Positions 45,708 to 55,442 are shown, numbered from the stretch's first letter. The stretch: DNA of 64,000 bases from Phaeocystidibacter marisrubri (GCF_008933165.1 NZ_WBVQ01000001.1:806001-870000); one strand, 5' to 3'. The notes: generated by a model from the sequence alone, not told the origin. Numbers and translations: made by a program.

Positions 45708-46523
45708 ATGAAAGACGACACTACTCAACCCCGTGTTTGCATCAATTGTAGCCATGATTTATCAGACAACATGGCCGACCTATATTGCCCTCATTGTGGA
45801 CAATATCAAGTACATAAACGGCTGACTATTCGCGTCATTTTACTGGAAATGCTTTCGGTATTGACGAATGTAGAGCGCGGATTATGGCGGACGATAGAGG
45901 ACCTCACACTCCGACCAAGCGCAGTGGTTAAGGGGTATTGGTCGGGAATGACGCGAACGTATTTCAATCCTTTTCGCTACGCATTTTTAATGGCAACTTT
46001 TAGCGCTTTGCTTACTCTATCAACTGGAGTGTACGACAAGCAAATGGGAGAGATGCAGTCGGAGGGAATTGTTTCTGGAGATCTTGCAGATCAACCGTCT
46101 GATGAGGCTGCTTTTCAAGCGGAGATCAATCAAAAGATACAAACCTTCATCAGGAAGTACCTTTCGTTTTTCACCTTGATGATGATACCATTTGGCGCCT
46201 TTTGCCTCTGGTTGTTATTGAAGGGCAAAGGGATCTATCTAGGCGAACATATGGTAACATCAGCCTACTACTTTGGTCACACTTCTTTGCTGGGCATACC
46301 GCTCATAGTACTGTCGTATTATGATGTACTTCACGCTCTAGGCCAAATGACAATCTCTATGGTGATCAACTTAGTTTACGGAGCCATCCTCATTAAAAAG
46401 GTCAATGATATTTCTTGGGGTAGAACGATTCTCACTGTTCCCGTACTCACTATTTTGTTGTTGGTTATCTTGACGCTCATGTCGGTGAGCATCGGCTTTT
46501 TCATTGCAATTCTCTTACGATAA
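45708..46523 (+). CDS. DUF3667 membrane protein
   Basis: A 271-residue inner-membrane protein with an N-terminal zinc ribbon (CINCSHDL and CPHCGQ, about 11-37), the conserved RGLWRTIEDLTLRPS segment and about four hydrophobic helices in the C-terminal half. The DUF3667 family is widespread in Bacteroidota and lacks a known role. A promoter is not clear; the gene is 52 bases after metF and is followed directly by the Nudix gene. Confidence 0.9.
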   Translation: MKDDTTQPRVCINCSHDLSDNMADLYCPHCGQYQVHKRLTIRVILLEMLSVLTNVERGLWRTIEDLTLRPSAVVKGYWSGMTRTYFNPFRYAFLMATFSALLTLSTGVYDKQMGEMQSEGIVSGDLADQPSDEAAFQAEINQKIQTFIRKYLSFFTLMMIPFGAFCLWLLLKGKGIYLGEHMVTSAYYFGHTSLLGIPLIVLSYYDVLHALGQMTISMVINLVYGAILIKKVNDISWGRTILTVPVLTILLLVILTLMSVSIGFFIAILLR

Positions 46524-46525
46524 TT

Positions 46526-47014
46526 ATGGATGTAGCGGTAGACTTAATTGCATTTGCTTGGGATGAATCGGAGTGGAAGATTCTCTTGATTGAAAGAAAA
46601 TATCCACCTTTTGAAGGGAAGTGGGCTTTGCCCGGCGGTTTCGTGGAAAAGGATGAAGATTTACCCGATGCGGCCCGTAGAGAATTGTTGGAAGAAACAG
46701 GCGTTCAACTGCAAAGCCTTGCACAAATTGGTACGTTTGGTAAGCCCGATCGAGACCCCAGAAAGCGTGTCATCTCGGTGGCCTATTGCGCTATTCTTCA
46801 CGAATTGTTTGACACACAAGCAGGGGATGATGCCGCAAAAGCGATTTGGTTTCCATTGGATGCCTTGCCGGAATTGGCTTTTGATCACGATGCAATTGTT
46901 CGGATGGCGCTCCATAAGATGCAGGATATGTACACATTGTCCAAGTATTTGCCGGCAAGTGGACCATTGTCGAGCGAGGCCATCTTTGGTTTTAAAGGAA
47001 TCGTTTTGAAATAA
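46526..47014 (+). CDS. Nudix hydrolase
   Basis: A 162-residue enzyme that hydrolyses a nucleoside diphosphate linked to another moiety. The Nudix box is complete: GGFVEKDEDLPDAARRELLE continuing with ETG (about 37-59) with the REL..EE pattern for metal binding. The N-terminus (VDLIAFAWDESEWKILLIER) and the later GKPDRDPRKRVISVAY segment resemble the ADP-ribose pyrophosphatase/NrtR-like group, but no DNA-binding domain is present. It follows DUF3667 after two bases. Confidence 0.92.
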   Translation: MDVAVDLIAFAWDESEWKILLIERKYPPFEGKWALPGGFVEKDEDLPDAARRELLEETGVQLQSLAQIGTFGKPDRDPRKRVISVAYCAILHELFDTQAGDDAAKAIWFPLDALPELAFDHDAIVRMALHKMQDMYTLSKYLPASGPLSSEAIFGFKGIVLK

Positions 47015-47062
47015 TTATTTCAGAGTTCCTATATTGGTTTCACCAAACCAAAGAAATAAACC

Positions 47063-47902
47063 ATGAAAAAGTCAACATTAACGATGTTGGGTTTCTTCAC
47101 GGCCTATTGTGCCGTGGGGCAAATTGACGAAAATCGTACCCGCTCCTACGTAGATCATCCTGTACTTTACATTATGCCGTATGGAGGCTATATGATGAGC
47201 TTCGCGAATTCTACTGACCCGTTGTGGCAGAACAATCAACTCGGTGAACCTTTCAATGCTCCAGATTGGGACCCCTATACCGATGGATATGAGTTGAACG
47301 AGCAGCCAACGGTTCAAAATGTTGAGTCATCACCCGTTTTTGGTGTTGAAGTTGGGCTACGTTTCGATCGACTTGATCAAGATGAAACAAGCACGTATTT
47401 ATCCGTAGGGTTTGAATACCAAAGAAGAAGTTATACAGGGTATCAACAATACGATAATGGTTCCGTTGTTGGCGAAAATTACCTCCGTGGTACTGAGTGT
47501 AAGACCACTGTAAGACTCAATCTAAACCAAACCATGGACGCCATAGGATTTCACATGGGGCTGTGGTATAGATTCAGCGATCTCGGGGATAGAACGGTGC
47601 ATTTTAGATCGTATAAAGATGGAAATCTCGAGTATCAAGAGCGCGTATATCCATACACTGTAACATCTACAAGTCCAGCTTATTCGTATTCAGTTAATGA
47701 TGAATGGTTTACCTCACGATCTGGGGTTGGATTTTCCTTGGGAGTACTGTTTCAACCTGTGGAGTATGCCCGAGTTTTTACCCGTTACGAATACAGCCAT
47801 ATCCCAACCACTATGTTTTCAGGTGGTTGGTTTGAATTCGGAAGAAATGGATTGGACACCCATACTTTAACAATAGGGGTTGGGGTGCCTATTGTCTTGT
47901 AA
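47063..47902 (+). CDS. Putative outer-membrane protein, paralogue 1
   Basis: A 279-residue exported protein: signal peptide MKKSTLTMLGFFTAYCAVGQ, then a beta-rich body with strands ending in GVGVPIVL at the C-terminus, as in outer-membrane barrels. It is clearly paralogous to the next gene: shared PYGG, QQYDNGSVVG versus QQYNNGSVVG, GLWYRFSDLGDRT versus GIWYRLSDVSDRT, and the final GVGVPIV. The family is not recognised. It precedes the paralogue by 20 bases. Confidence 0.8.
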   Translation: MKKSTLTMLGFFTAYCAVGQIDENRTRSYVDHPVLYIMPYGGYMMSFANSTDPLWQNNQLGEPFNAPDWDPYTDGYELNEQPTVQNVESSPVFGVEVGLRFDRLDQDETSTYLSVGFEYQRRSYTGYQQYDNGSVVGENYLRGTECKTTVRLNLNQTMDAIGFHMGLWYRFSDLGDRTVHFRSYKDGNLEYQERVYPYTVTSTSPAYSYSVNDEWFTSRSGVGFSLGVLFQPVEYARVFTRYEYSHIPTTMFSGGWFEFGRNGLDTHTLTIGVGVPIVL

Positions 47903-47922
47903 TTCTTAAAGAATTGAGAACT

Positions 47923-48762
47923 ATGAATTACATCCGAATATTGATCATGATGGTGCTTGGGTTTGTTGGAGTTTTGGATATATCCGCCCAAACTCAGAAC
48001 TACGAAGAACTCCGTAAGGTACCACCTGTGAAGTCTCTCTACATTCTACCTTATGGTGGTTTTGCCACTCATTTTGTGTTTAGTAATGACAATGAAGTTT
48101 CGCCTAGCAGCGGCTCTACTCCCACTAATGTACCCGATTGGTCTGAACAAGTTGATAATGAGAATCTCCTTAATCAACCCTCTAATCAGAAGGTTAGTCC
48201 GGGGGGAATGCTTGGATTGGAAATAGGTCAGGTTTGGGAGTACGACGACAGTGCCACCTTTGGTCGATTTTACATTGGGATAGCTTATGAGTATCAATCT
48301 CGAGCTTATTCAGCCGTGCAGCAGTACAACAACGGTTCGGTAGTAGGTCAATACTCTTTAGAGGGAAAAGAAGTGAAATCGATTGTAAGACTTCAAATGA
48401 GTTCAGCATTCCGGAAAGTTGGAATAAACTTTGGGATATGGTACCGACTTAGTGACGTGTCGGATAGGACTTACACCTTTAATTCGTACCGCAACGGCAA
48501 CTTGGAATATTCTCAAGTTTTGCATCCAACACCAATGACAGAAGGTAGCGATAGATGGCGTGACAGTAGAGGCGGAATGGGTTTCTCTATTGGAGTAAAC
48601 TATGAACCTTGGAAGTATTTAAGGTTGTTTGGTCGCTTCGAATACAGTGTCATCCCAACAAATACTAGAGAGAATTTTTCCTTTGAACCTGTATTTCCAG
48701 ACGCTGGAATAGCAACTTATTCTCTTCATCTAGGTGTAGGTGTTCCCATAGTTTTCAACTAA
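47923..48762 (+). CDS. Putative outer-membrane protein, paralogue 2
   Basis: A 279-residue exported protein: signal MNYIRILIMMVLGFVGVLDISA, the same strand pattern as its neighbour and the same final GVGVPIVFN strand. The ATG at 47923 is used; an upstream TTG exists. Compared with paralogue 1 the first 80 residues are more divergent (Ser/Thr-rich loop). It ends overlapping the converging hydrolase gene by eight bases. Confidence 0.8.
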   Translation: MNYIRILIMMVLGFVGVLDISAQTQNYEELRKVPPVKSLYILPYGGFATHFVFSNDNEVSPSSGSTPTNVPDWSEQVDNENLLNQPSNQKVSPGGMLGLEIGQVWEYDDSATFGRFYIGIAYEYQSRAYSAVQQYNNGSVVGQYSLEGKEVKSIVRLQMSSAFRKVGINFGIWYRLSDVSDRTYTFNSYRNGNLEYSQVLHPTPMTEGSDRWRDSRGGMGFSIGVNYEPWKYLRLFGRFEYSVIPTNTRENFSFEPVFPDAGIATYSLHLGVGVPIVFN

Positions 48763-49411
48763 TTCGTTGAAGAATGACCTCAGAGATCACTTTAGCGTGT
48801 GTTAGAATTATTAGGTGACCACCATTTAGCTCTAAATCGACCGACATGCCTTTTCGAATGGGCAGCACGTGATCTACTGTCCCATGTATGTGAAAATATT
48901 GGGAAGGTTGATCCGAGTTTCTCCATTCCAAGAGCTCTTTTACTGCCCAACGATTGAAGCTCACTGAACTGGATGTTACAATGGTGATCAACCATCTTTT
49001 TAAAGCGGGAGTGGAAGCTCCAAATGCCTTTATAAGAAGTGGGGTTGGGGTGATGTATAGAATGGGAGGAATAAGGGCATAGAGTTTTAGTCGCCCCGCG
49101 ATACGCATGTATCTGGGGAGATGGGAACTTTTTACAACTGAAGAAATCAAGATGATCTCTGCGTCTACAAGGTGCTTGGCTACTTCAATAGCGAAGATTC
49201 CTCCAAAGGATAAGCCCATGAGAATTGGCGAGTCTTCACGAATGGTCTTGGCCACTTCAAGGGCGAATTCCTCCATACGGACATGCGGCATTTTCGCAGG
49301 CCAGGGGTGATAAATGATGGAATGTGGAGCCAGTTGAAGTTTATCGAAAGCGGTCTCATCCGCTCCAAGGCCACTAAATGCGTGGATGTTTCTCGATTCT
49401 ATTCTCATCAT
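48755..49411 (-). CDS. Alpha/beta hydrolase
   Basis: A 218-residue serine hydrolase of the alpha/beta fold: N-terminal FSGLGADETAF, nucleophile elbow GLSFGG (Ser at about 70), and C-terminal catalytic-triad-like GTVDHVLPIRKG and NGGHLIIL (probable Asp and His). Substrate is unknown; the compact form resembles small esterases/thioesterases. It converges with the outer-membrane paralogue with an eight-base overlap. Confidence 0.88.
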   Translation of the reverse strand: MMRIESRNIHAFSGLGADETAFDKLQLAPHSIIYHPWPAKMPHVRMEEFALEVAKTIREDSPILMGLSFGGIFAIEVAKHLVDAEIILISSVVKSSHLPRYMRIAGRLKLYALIPPILYITPTPLLIKAFGASTPALKRWLITIVTSSSVSFNRWAVKELLEWRNSDQPSQYFHIHGTVDHVLPIRKGMSVDLELNGGHLIILTHAKVISEVILQRIS

Positions 49412-49421
49412 GACATAAAAA

Positions 49422-49452
49422 AAGACAGATGACTTACACAGTGCATCTGTCT
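49422..49452. terminator. Intrinsic terminator between the small membrane protein gene and the hydrolase
   Basis: AAGACAGATG pairs with CATCTGTCTT around a 10-base loop, with A residues to the left and T residues to the right. It ends the minus-strand transcript of 49486-51774. Confidence 0.8.
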
Positions 49453-49485
49453 TACTTCTTGTATAAATTCAATTTCGCCCGACCT

Positions 49486-49680
49486 TTATCTCACAGCCAC
49501 TCTTGATTTTTTCAAACTCAAATACCCAGCATAGCCAAGGGCCGAAATCTGAGACAGCAAGCCGATTGTCATGATTAAATTGGCTCCAGCAAGATTTAAA
49601 ATACGGACGCAAGCACCCAAAATAAATTCAATGGTTCCTGTTAGGACAAGTACGAGTAGAATTCTATGTGAGCGCTTCAT
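49486..49680 (-). CDS. Small membrane protein, 64 residues
   Basis: Two hydrophobic helices (ILLVLVLTGTIEFILGACV and IMTIGLLSQISALGYAGYL) with basic ends. It starts six bases after the stop of the T9SS protein and precedes a terminator, so it is probably expressed with it. No family is recognised; the length and placement make it a plausible true gene. Confidence 0.6.
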   Translation of the reverse strand: MKRSHRILLVLVLTGTIEFILGACVRILNLAGANLIMTIGLLSQISALGYAGYLSLKKSRVAVR

Positions 49681-49686
49681 TCCTTT

Positions 49687-51774
49687 TTAGTTTTTGATGA
49701 TTCTTTCGGTGTAGATAGATTCGTCACCTTGGAGTATGTTCAAAATGTAAACACCAGATGCCACTGGTGCCAAATCAAACTCAAGGTAATGTTTTCCAGT
49801 TGAAATTGCCTGTTCTGTCACTACCCAAACCTGTTTTCCAGTCATATCCGATAATTGTACAACAACCTCACCGGCATTTTGTGCATTAAATACTACACCT
49901 ATAAACCCGGTGGTTGGATTTGGATAGGTCATGGTGTTGTTTGGAATGTTGAATGGAACCACATAATCCAACGTCGTTTCACAACCTCTTGCATCACTTA
50001 CCATCAATTGAATGGTATCCATGCCACAAGAAGTGTAGGTGTTATTGCCAGCCACACCATTCCACCAATAGGAATAGGGTTGAACCCCTCCACTGACTTG
50101 TGCATCCAAATATTGATTGCATTTCTGAGGAGAGGAGGTATGAACCAGATTCACCGATAGTTTAGAGGAGTCGGGGGATGTAAGTTGAGCGAAAAATGCC
50201 GAGTTACTATTGTCGGATGTACCATAAAAACCAGCTACATAAACATTTCCGGGGTGGGCGAAATCATGTTGAATTCCGAAGTAATCGCCCCAACGATCGC
50301 CGCCCGCAAGTCGCTTCACTACGCCTTCGCCTTCTTTGATTCTCAAAACGTCGGAATATTGACCATCATTGGAGTAGTACACAGCACTTACTCCAGCAAA
50401 GTCGGTTGCAGAGGTGTGGTTAAAGCCGATAATAACTTCGTGGTCGCATTCTTCATTACCTGACCATGCGATATTTGGGTAGCCAAAATCGAGTTGAGGA
50501 TCGGAAATGAGCTGAGCTGTAATGGATGGTTGTCCAGCTGGATCTACAATGGTACCGTGATAAATGGAGGATCTTCCCGTCGTGAAGTTTCTCGTATTGG
50601 ATACAAATTGAATGGAACCATCACTCATTTGAATGGCTCCTAAAACACGGCCATCATTCGTTTGTAACCCGTCCGTTGGATCATTGGGGTCGGTGTCTTG
50701 TTGTTGACCATTCGGTGGAACACCGTAGTTAATGTCCGACTTTGCAACATCGATGGACAAGTCTTCTGTACCTGTTATATCGGAACGAACCGAAAGGATA
50801 AAGATGCTGTCGTTCTGCATGTCAAAATTTCGATTGGACAAGAAGAAGGCGGTATCAATGTCACCATTGTATCCTTTTACAGGGTGGAGGTTTCGGATGT
50901 ATTTAGTGCCGAATTTGATATCGTGATAAAGACGGTTCGGCATGACTGTATCTCCATTAAAACCTGCTTGCTTATCCAATTGCCAAATAATGCTGCCATC
51001 AAAACCAACCTGCCAAGAAACATTGGGAATAATCAAGTTACCCGTTATGAAGAGATGATCTTCTGTCATGCTGATCGCAGGGAAATCGGTCCATCGGTTA
51101 TTGTTCAATGGATTACCTGGCAGAATATACGTGTACCAAGGATCGTTCGGGTCATTCGTAGATGAGAAGCAAACGGCAATCTTGCTGGTTGCCGCAGTAT
51201 TGTTTTTAAGGAAGACCAGTACGAAGCGATCAGCTTCTTCATCGTACATCAATTTCGGATCAAATCCTCTATCGTTGCCCGCATCGGGACCAACTGCGTC
51301 TAATCCAATAAATGAATTGACAATATGTACAGTATCATTCTTTGTGTCATAGGCCCAAAGCATGGAGTTTACAGCTGCAAGCATAATTCCATCCTTGCTA
51401 AAAGCTAGGGTATTGTCATTCGGAATGCCTCCGTAAAGTGGACCTGTAGTTCCAATAGTTGTAAATACACGGTACATCTTTGATGTCCATTCAATTCCTG
51501 GGGTAGGAACATTTTTGAATTGTTCAACTGGAGTTGTTTCTGCTGCAGGATAGGCTTCCGCAGCAGCTCTCTTTACCTCGTTGAGTTGTGCTCGCCAACT
51601 CATGGCATCTGGCGCTTCTAAGGAATATATATTGGCATTAAAGCCAGGCTCCACTTCTCGCGGGACAAAGTCGTTTTGTCTCGATATTGAAAAAGTGGAG
51701 GATTCAACATGAACCTGTCCAAACGCAGGAATTGCAAGGAGTCCAGATAAAAGGACAGCGTAATATTTCTTCAT
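49687..51774 (-). CDS. T9SS-exported protein with type A sorting domain
   Basis: A 695-residue secreted protein: signal MKKYYAVLLSGLLAIPAFGQ, a long beta-rich body (about 60-560) with repeated N-D-P-type turns, a loop-rich section with paired cysteines (QKCNQYLD, CGMDTIQL, GCETTLDY), and a C-terminal type A sorting domain (MTYPNPTTGFIGVVF to the end VYILNILQGDESIYTERIIK). The body may be a beta-propeller; no enzymatic motif is recognised. The ATG at 51774 is chosen because a -7 box at 51796-51803 covers the alternative start at 51798. Confidence 0.9.
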   Translation of the reverse strand: MKKYYAVLLSGLLAIPAFGQVHVESSTFSISRQNDFVPREVEPGFNANIYSLEAPDAMSWRAQLNEVKRAAAEAYPAAETTPVEQFKNVPTPGIEWTSKMYRVFTTIGTTGPLYGGIPNDNTLAFSKDGIMLAAVNSMLWAYDTKNDTVHIVNSFIGLDAVGPDAGNDRGFDPKLMYDEEADRFVLVFLKNNTAATSKIAVCFSSTNDPNDPWYTYILPGNPLNNNRWTDFPAISMTEDHLFITGNLIIPNVSWQVGFDGSIIWQLDKQAGFNGDTVMPNRLYHDIKFGTKYIRNLHPVKGYNGDIDTAFFLSNRNFDMQNDSIFILSVRSDITGTEDLSIDVAKSDINYGVPPNGQQQDTDPNDPTDGLQTNDGRVLGAIQMSDGSIQFVSNTRNFTTGRSSIYHGTIVDPAGQPSITAQLISDPQLDFGYPNIAWSGNEECDHEVIIGFNHTSATDFAGVSAVYYSNDGQYSDVLRIKEGEGVVKRLAGGDRWGDYFGIQHDFAHPGNVYVAGFYGTSDNSNSAFFAQLTSPDSSKLSVNLVHTSSPQKCNQYLDAQVSGGVQPYSYWWNGVAGNNTYTSCGMDTIQLMVSDARGCETTLDYVVPFNIPNNTMTYPNPTTGFIGVVFNAQNAGEVVVQLSDMTGKQVWVVTEQAISTGKHYLEFDLAPVASGVYILNILQGDESIYTERIIKN

Positions 51775-51795
51775 AGTTTGTGCGAGCCTAAACAT

Positions 51796-51803
51796 CAAAT
51801 ATA
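51796..51803 (-). promoter_or_regulatory. -7 box (TATATTTG) for the T9SS protein gene
   Basis: The plus strand reads CAAATATA, 21 bases before the ATG at 51774. Confidence 0.6.
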
Positions 51804-51884
51804 ACCAATGGTTTCGGACGATAGAGCAGATTTCCGTTTCAATGGTAAGTATATCGAGACAGAAATGAAAGAAGGTGATTTCAT

Positions 51885-51918
51885 TTTGTGGGAATATCCT
51901 TGCTTATGAATACCTTTA
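51885..51918 (+). promoter_or_regulatory. Probable promoter TTTG-N22-TACCTTTA for the GH-like T9SS protein
   Basis: TTTG at 51885-51888 and TACCTTTA at 51911-51918 with 22 bases between them, the same spacing as at the methionine operon. One mismatch in the -7 box (final A). Confidence 0.45.
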
Positions 51919-51937
51919 GTTCAAACTACAACCCTCC

Positions 51938-54460
51938 GTGAAATACGCCTTACTTCTTGCAGCACTTATCGCGACTACCTCTTCATTTGCACAGTCCGAT
52001 TCCATTTCTGAAGCTGTTCCTTTTTCGACGAATTCTACACATCTTACAGCGTGGAATGGTTCGGAATACGTTCCCATTTTTATCAAAGGAGTGAACTTGG
52101 GGGTGAGTGTGCCGGGTACTTTTCCAGGTGAGCTGGCCGCAACTTCAAGAGATTACAAGAACTGGTTTGAGCAAATTCACGAGGCAGGTTTCAACTGCAT
52201 CCGTTTATACACGCTTCATTATCCAAGATTTTACGATGAACTAAAGAGTTATAATGAGGCACATCCTCAAACGCCCCTCTACTTTTTTCAAGGCGTTTGG
52301 CTCGAAGAGGAAGTTCCGAATTACAATCACGACCTGTTTTTTCTGACCAACTATTTCCATCGTGAAATGGAAGAGAACGTTGGAGCCGTTCACGGAGATA
52401 TTCAAATCGGACAACGATTTGGAAAGGCCTATGGTAGCTATACTTCGGATGTTTCCGATTGGTGTGTAGGTTACTTGATGGGCAGAGAGATTTACCCGGA
52501 AGAAGTGTGGAATGCCAATGCTTCTCATCCTACCTTCACTCAGTACAATGGTGCATATTTATCGATCGCAGGAGCGGATCCAGCCGAAGCATGGTTGGTT
52601 GCGCAAATGGATTCACTCATTCAACATGAATGGAACGAGTACGAAACCATGCGTCCAGTGAGTATGAGTAGCTGGCCTACTTTGGATCCTCTTCCGCACC
52701 CTGTGGAAACTCATCGAGAGGAAGATTCTGCCCAAGTGGATCTCTCTAAGGTTGATATTAGTAAGGCTCCCGCGGGATTATTCGTGAGTTATCACGCTTA
52801 TCCCTACTATCCAGATTTCATCAGCGCTACTCCGCAGTACCGTTCTTTTTCGGATCAATACGGGATGAATTCGTACTTGGGATATCTGACTGATTTAAAG
52901 AATCACTATCCGAATTTGCCACTCATCATTGCAGAATTTGGCGTTCCATCAAGTTGGGGTGTAGCGCATTATTCAGCCAGTGGCATGAATCATGGCGGAC
53001 ATACCGAAGAGGAGCAAGGTGTGCTTGGAGCTCGGATGCTACACAATATTGAAACGGCTCAATGTGGTGGCGGAATTTACTTTGCTTGGATTGATGAATG
53101 GTTTAAGAGCACGTGGATTACAGATCCCATTGAAGTAAACTCATCTACCCGTGTGTTGTGGCCCAATTTTGCTGCGGCAGAGCAGAACTTTGGATTGATG
53201 GGGTATGAAGATACTGTGGCGACTTGGACTTCTTGGATGACCCCCTGTGTAGGTTGTAATATCGAGGAAGTATACACAAAACCTACCGTTGGACTCTTTG
53301 AACTCTACCTCGAAACGGGCAAGCCCTTTGGTCCGGATGATACGCTACTCATCGCATTTGATACCTATGGTGATACAGAAGGGGAAATTCTCCAACCCAA
53401 TGGAGATTCTCTGGATATTCGAGCTGAGTTCTTGTTGGAGATTACGAGTGGAACTGCGCATTTACAGGTTATGCGAGCGTATGACCTCTTTGGGATCTGG
53501 CATGGCATTCGAGAACCAGATCAACTGTATCACAGTGTACCTTCAGCCACTGGAGACTGGCGAATGGTTCGATGGAAGAACAACAGCTCCGTACAAGATG
53601 TCCAATACATTGGAAATTTGAACGTGGCAAAAGGATTTTCAAAGGTGACCAGCACAGATGCGGTGATCATCGATACCAATTCTATTCACATCCGTCTTCC
53701 CTGGATTTTACTGCAATTCTCAGATCCGAGTCACCGAGTAGTTTTCTCGGATGATGTCAATACCGCCGTTCGTGAATATGACACGACAGCGGGCGTTCGA
53801 CTCCAATTTATCTGGGGGAATCAATCGGAAACGGAAGCAAACAGAGTAGGGTGGACCAATTGGAATGTAGTGAATCAAGTAACCCAAAGCGAGAAGACGA
53901 GTTATGCTATCATGCGTTCTGAGTTGCCTGATCTTCCTGATTTTACCCTTGCCCGAAAGGATGCCTATACTGGAATCACAGGTTCTAGCTACTACGATGA
54001 TGTAGAGGGGGTATTGGCCAATGACGAGCAGTGGAGTCACGGCGAGATGCAAGCCGTTTTAGTAGATGCTCCCACCAAAGGATTCCTTCAGTTAAATTCC
54101 GATGGAAGTTTTTCGTACCTCCCTTCTGATGTGTGGGATGGCACAGATGAATTTTCCTATAAAGTGATCTCTTTAGGAGATGAGAGTGCGGTGGCTCATG
54201 TAACGCTTAGTGGCGATTCTGACCTCGAAACGGTACTACTAACCGTGAGTCCAAATCCTGTTAGCGATGTACTGTCTATTCAGTCAAGCCTTGACATCAC
54301 TTCTGTAGAACTGTTCAGTGTGGGGGGAAACTCTGTATTGAACAACTCCGTGAATGCATCCAATTACTCCATTGACGTAAAAGGTCTAGCGGCAGGAACA
54401 TATGTCCTCCGTATTGCTATGGGAGAAGATTACTTGTACAGGAAGATTACAGTGTTGTAG
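51938..54460 (+). CDS. T9SS-exported glycoside-hydrolase-like protein
   Basis: An 840-residue secreted protein starting with GTG. The signal peptide ends near SSFAQ. Residues about 35-430 resemble a TIM-barrel glycoside hydrolase (FIKGVNLG; FNCIRLYTLH; LIIAEFGVPSSWG, where the Glu is in the usual nucleophile place). The counterpart acid/base in the middle is not obvious (GREIYPEE may hold it). A beta-sandwich and a tandem-95/cadherin-like domain (GVLANDEQWSHG... SFSYLPSDVWDGTDEFSYKV) follow, then a type A sorting domain (SPNPVSDVLSIQ to the end). It probably acts on a polysaccharide outside the cell; the GH family is not assigned. Confidence 0.82.
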   Translation: MKYALLLAALIATTSSFAQSDSISEAVPFSTNSTHLTAWNGSEYVPIFIKGVNLGVSVPGTFPGELAATSRDYKNWFEQIHEAGFNCIRLYTLHYPRFYDELKSYNEAHPQTPLYFFQGVWLEEEVPNYNHDLFFLTNYFHREMEENVGAVHGDIQIGQRFGKAYGSYTSDVSDWCVGYLMGREIYPEEVWNANASHPTFTQYNGAYLSIAGADPAEAWLVAQMDSLIQHEWNEYETMRPVSMSSWPTLDPLPHPVETHREEDSAQVDLSKVDISKAPAGLFVSYHAYPYYPDFISATPQYRSFSDQYGMNSYLGYLTDLKNHYPNLPLIIAEFGVPSSWGVAHYSASGMNHGGHTEEEQGVLGARMLHNIETAQCGGGIYFAWIDEWFKSTWITDPIEVNSSTRVLWPNFAAAEQNFGLMGYEDTVATWTSWMTPCVGCNIEEVYTKPTVGLFELYLETGKPFGPDDTLLIAFDTYGDTEGEILQPNGDSLDIRAEFLLEITSGTAHLQVMRAYDLFGIWHGIREPDQLYHSVPSATGDWRMVRWKNNSSVQDVQYIGNLNVAKGFSKVTSTDAVIIDTNSIHIRLPWILLQFSDPSHRVVFSDDVNTAVREYDTTAGVRLQFIWGNQSETEANRVGWTNWNVVNQVTQSEKTSYAIMRSELPDLPDFTLARKDAYTGITGSSYYDDVEGVLANDEQWSHGEMQAVLVDAPTKGFLQLNSDGSFSYLPSDVWDGTDEFSYKVISLGDESAVAHVTLSGDSDLETVLLTVSPNPVSDVLSIQSSLDITSVELFSVGGNSVLNNSVNASNYSIDVKGLAAGTYVLRIAMGEDYLYRKITVL

Positions 54461-54533
54461 GAGCTTTATTGGCGGCACATAGCTCTATTTACCATGTGAT
54501 TCGACTGTATCCAGAACCTTTAACTTACAACTC

Positions 54534-55064
54534 CTAATTCTCCTCACTCACATCTGGAGAAAGTATGTTCACGAGTTTCTCATGGAGATACCAGAGCGCT
54601 ACACCAACAATAATGTTATAGGTAGAATATGAAGAAAGAAGCGTCTGAAGTAAGGTGGTGCGTTTTGTTTCTGGACTAACAAGAGACGGGTCCAAGTTCA
54701 CATAGTTTCCAAACTGTGTCAATGAGCCGATTAATCCGTTGACAATGAAATAAGTAGCTAGAATGATGATGGATGCTCTTAACAGAGAGCGAGCGTCCAG
54801 GCTACCCAAATTGATTTCCTTGGCATCAAATCCTTTGTCGAGTTTTAGGAAACCAACAATTTGATGGGCCTTAAAAAGGAAGAGATAAATAACCAACACT
54901 TGAACGGCTATTATAATAATCAAGGCCATGCTTCCATAACCCATAAGACCAAAGCCACTTCCAACCAAAATCGATGGAATTCCCATTAGCATGGTAACGA
55001 GTCCTGTCAACTGATAAAGTCCAACGAGCTTAAAGACGAGAGCGAAGAAGTCTCTAAAATTCAT
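54534..55064 (-). CDS. Hypothetical membrane protein, four helices
   Basis: A 176-residue inner-membrane protein with four hydrophobic segments (about 10-35, 45-68, 93-115, 150-165) and an acidic C-terminus. No family is recognised; the arrangement resembles small DUF2975-type proteins, but this is a guess. It is alone on its strand, converging towards the GH-like gene. Confidence 0.65.
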   Translation of the reverse strand: MNFRDFFALVFKLVGLYQLTGLVTMLMGIPSILVGSGFGLMGYGSMALIIIIAVQVLVIYLFLFKAHQIVGFLKLDKGFDAKEINLGSLDARSLLRASIIILATYFIVNGLIGSLTQFGNYVNLDPSLVSPETKRTTLLQTLLSSYSTYNIIVGVALWYLHEKLVNILSPDVSEEN

Positions 55065-55442
55065 AATACGAGAAAGTTTGGAGCGAATTTATATAAACCA
55101 CACCATACGTTCTCGTTCGCACAGAAGATTAGTGTTTACAGTGATTTGTCTGCAGTTTGCTTCGAGTCAAGAACTGAATGAGCCATAATAAGTCCTTTAC
55201 TTCCGCGTGAATCTACTCACAGGGTTATTTCCTGCTTACATCTCACTTATGGTAGTCTACAACCTATTCGCATTGCAAATTCCAAGTGAAAGAATTACCG
55301 GGGGAGGATGTGAATCAAGCGGACATGCTCTCGGCCAAACTCCGACAACCTCAATACAGTGAAGGTTCGGTTGACAAACAGAGATCTGAGCTTTCGTCAG
55401 TAAACGAAAGCCCACCGATTCCATAACTCTCAAGAAGCCTCA
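55065..55442. other. Intergenic stretch without a recognised gene
   Basis: About 380 bp. One plus-strand frame stays open for some 55 codons but shows no family resemblance. A small hairpin GCTTTCG/CGAAAGC lies at 55390-55411, downstream of the carboxylase gene, without a T run. Nothing else was seen. Confidence 0.5.

Noticed and set aside
55201-55370. Plus-strand open frame of about 55 codons in the gap before the carboxylase
   Set aside because: No family resemblance, no good start context and loss of protein-like composition in the second half.
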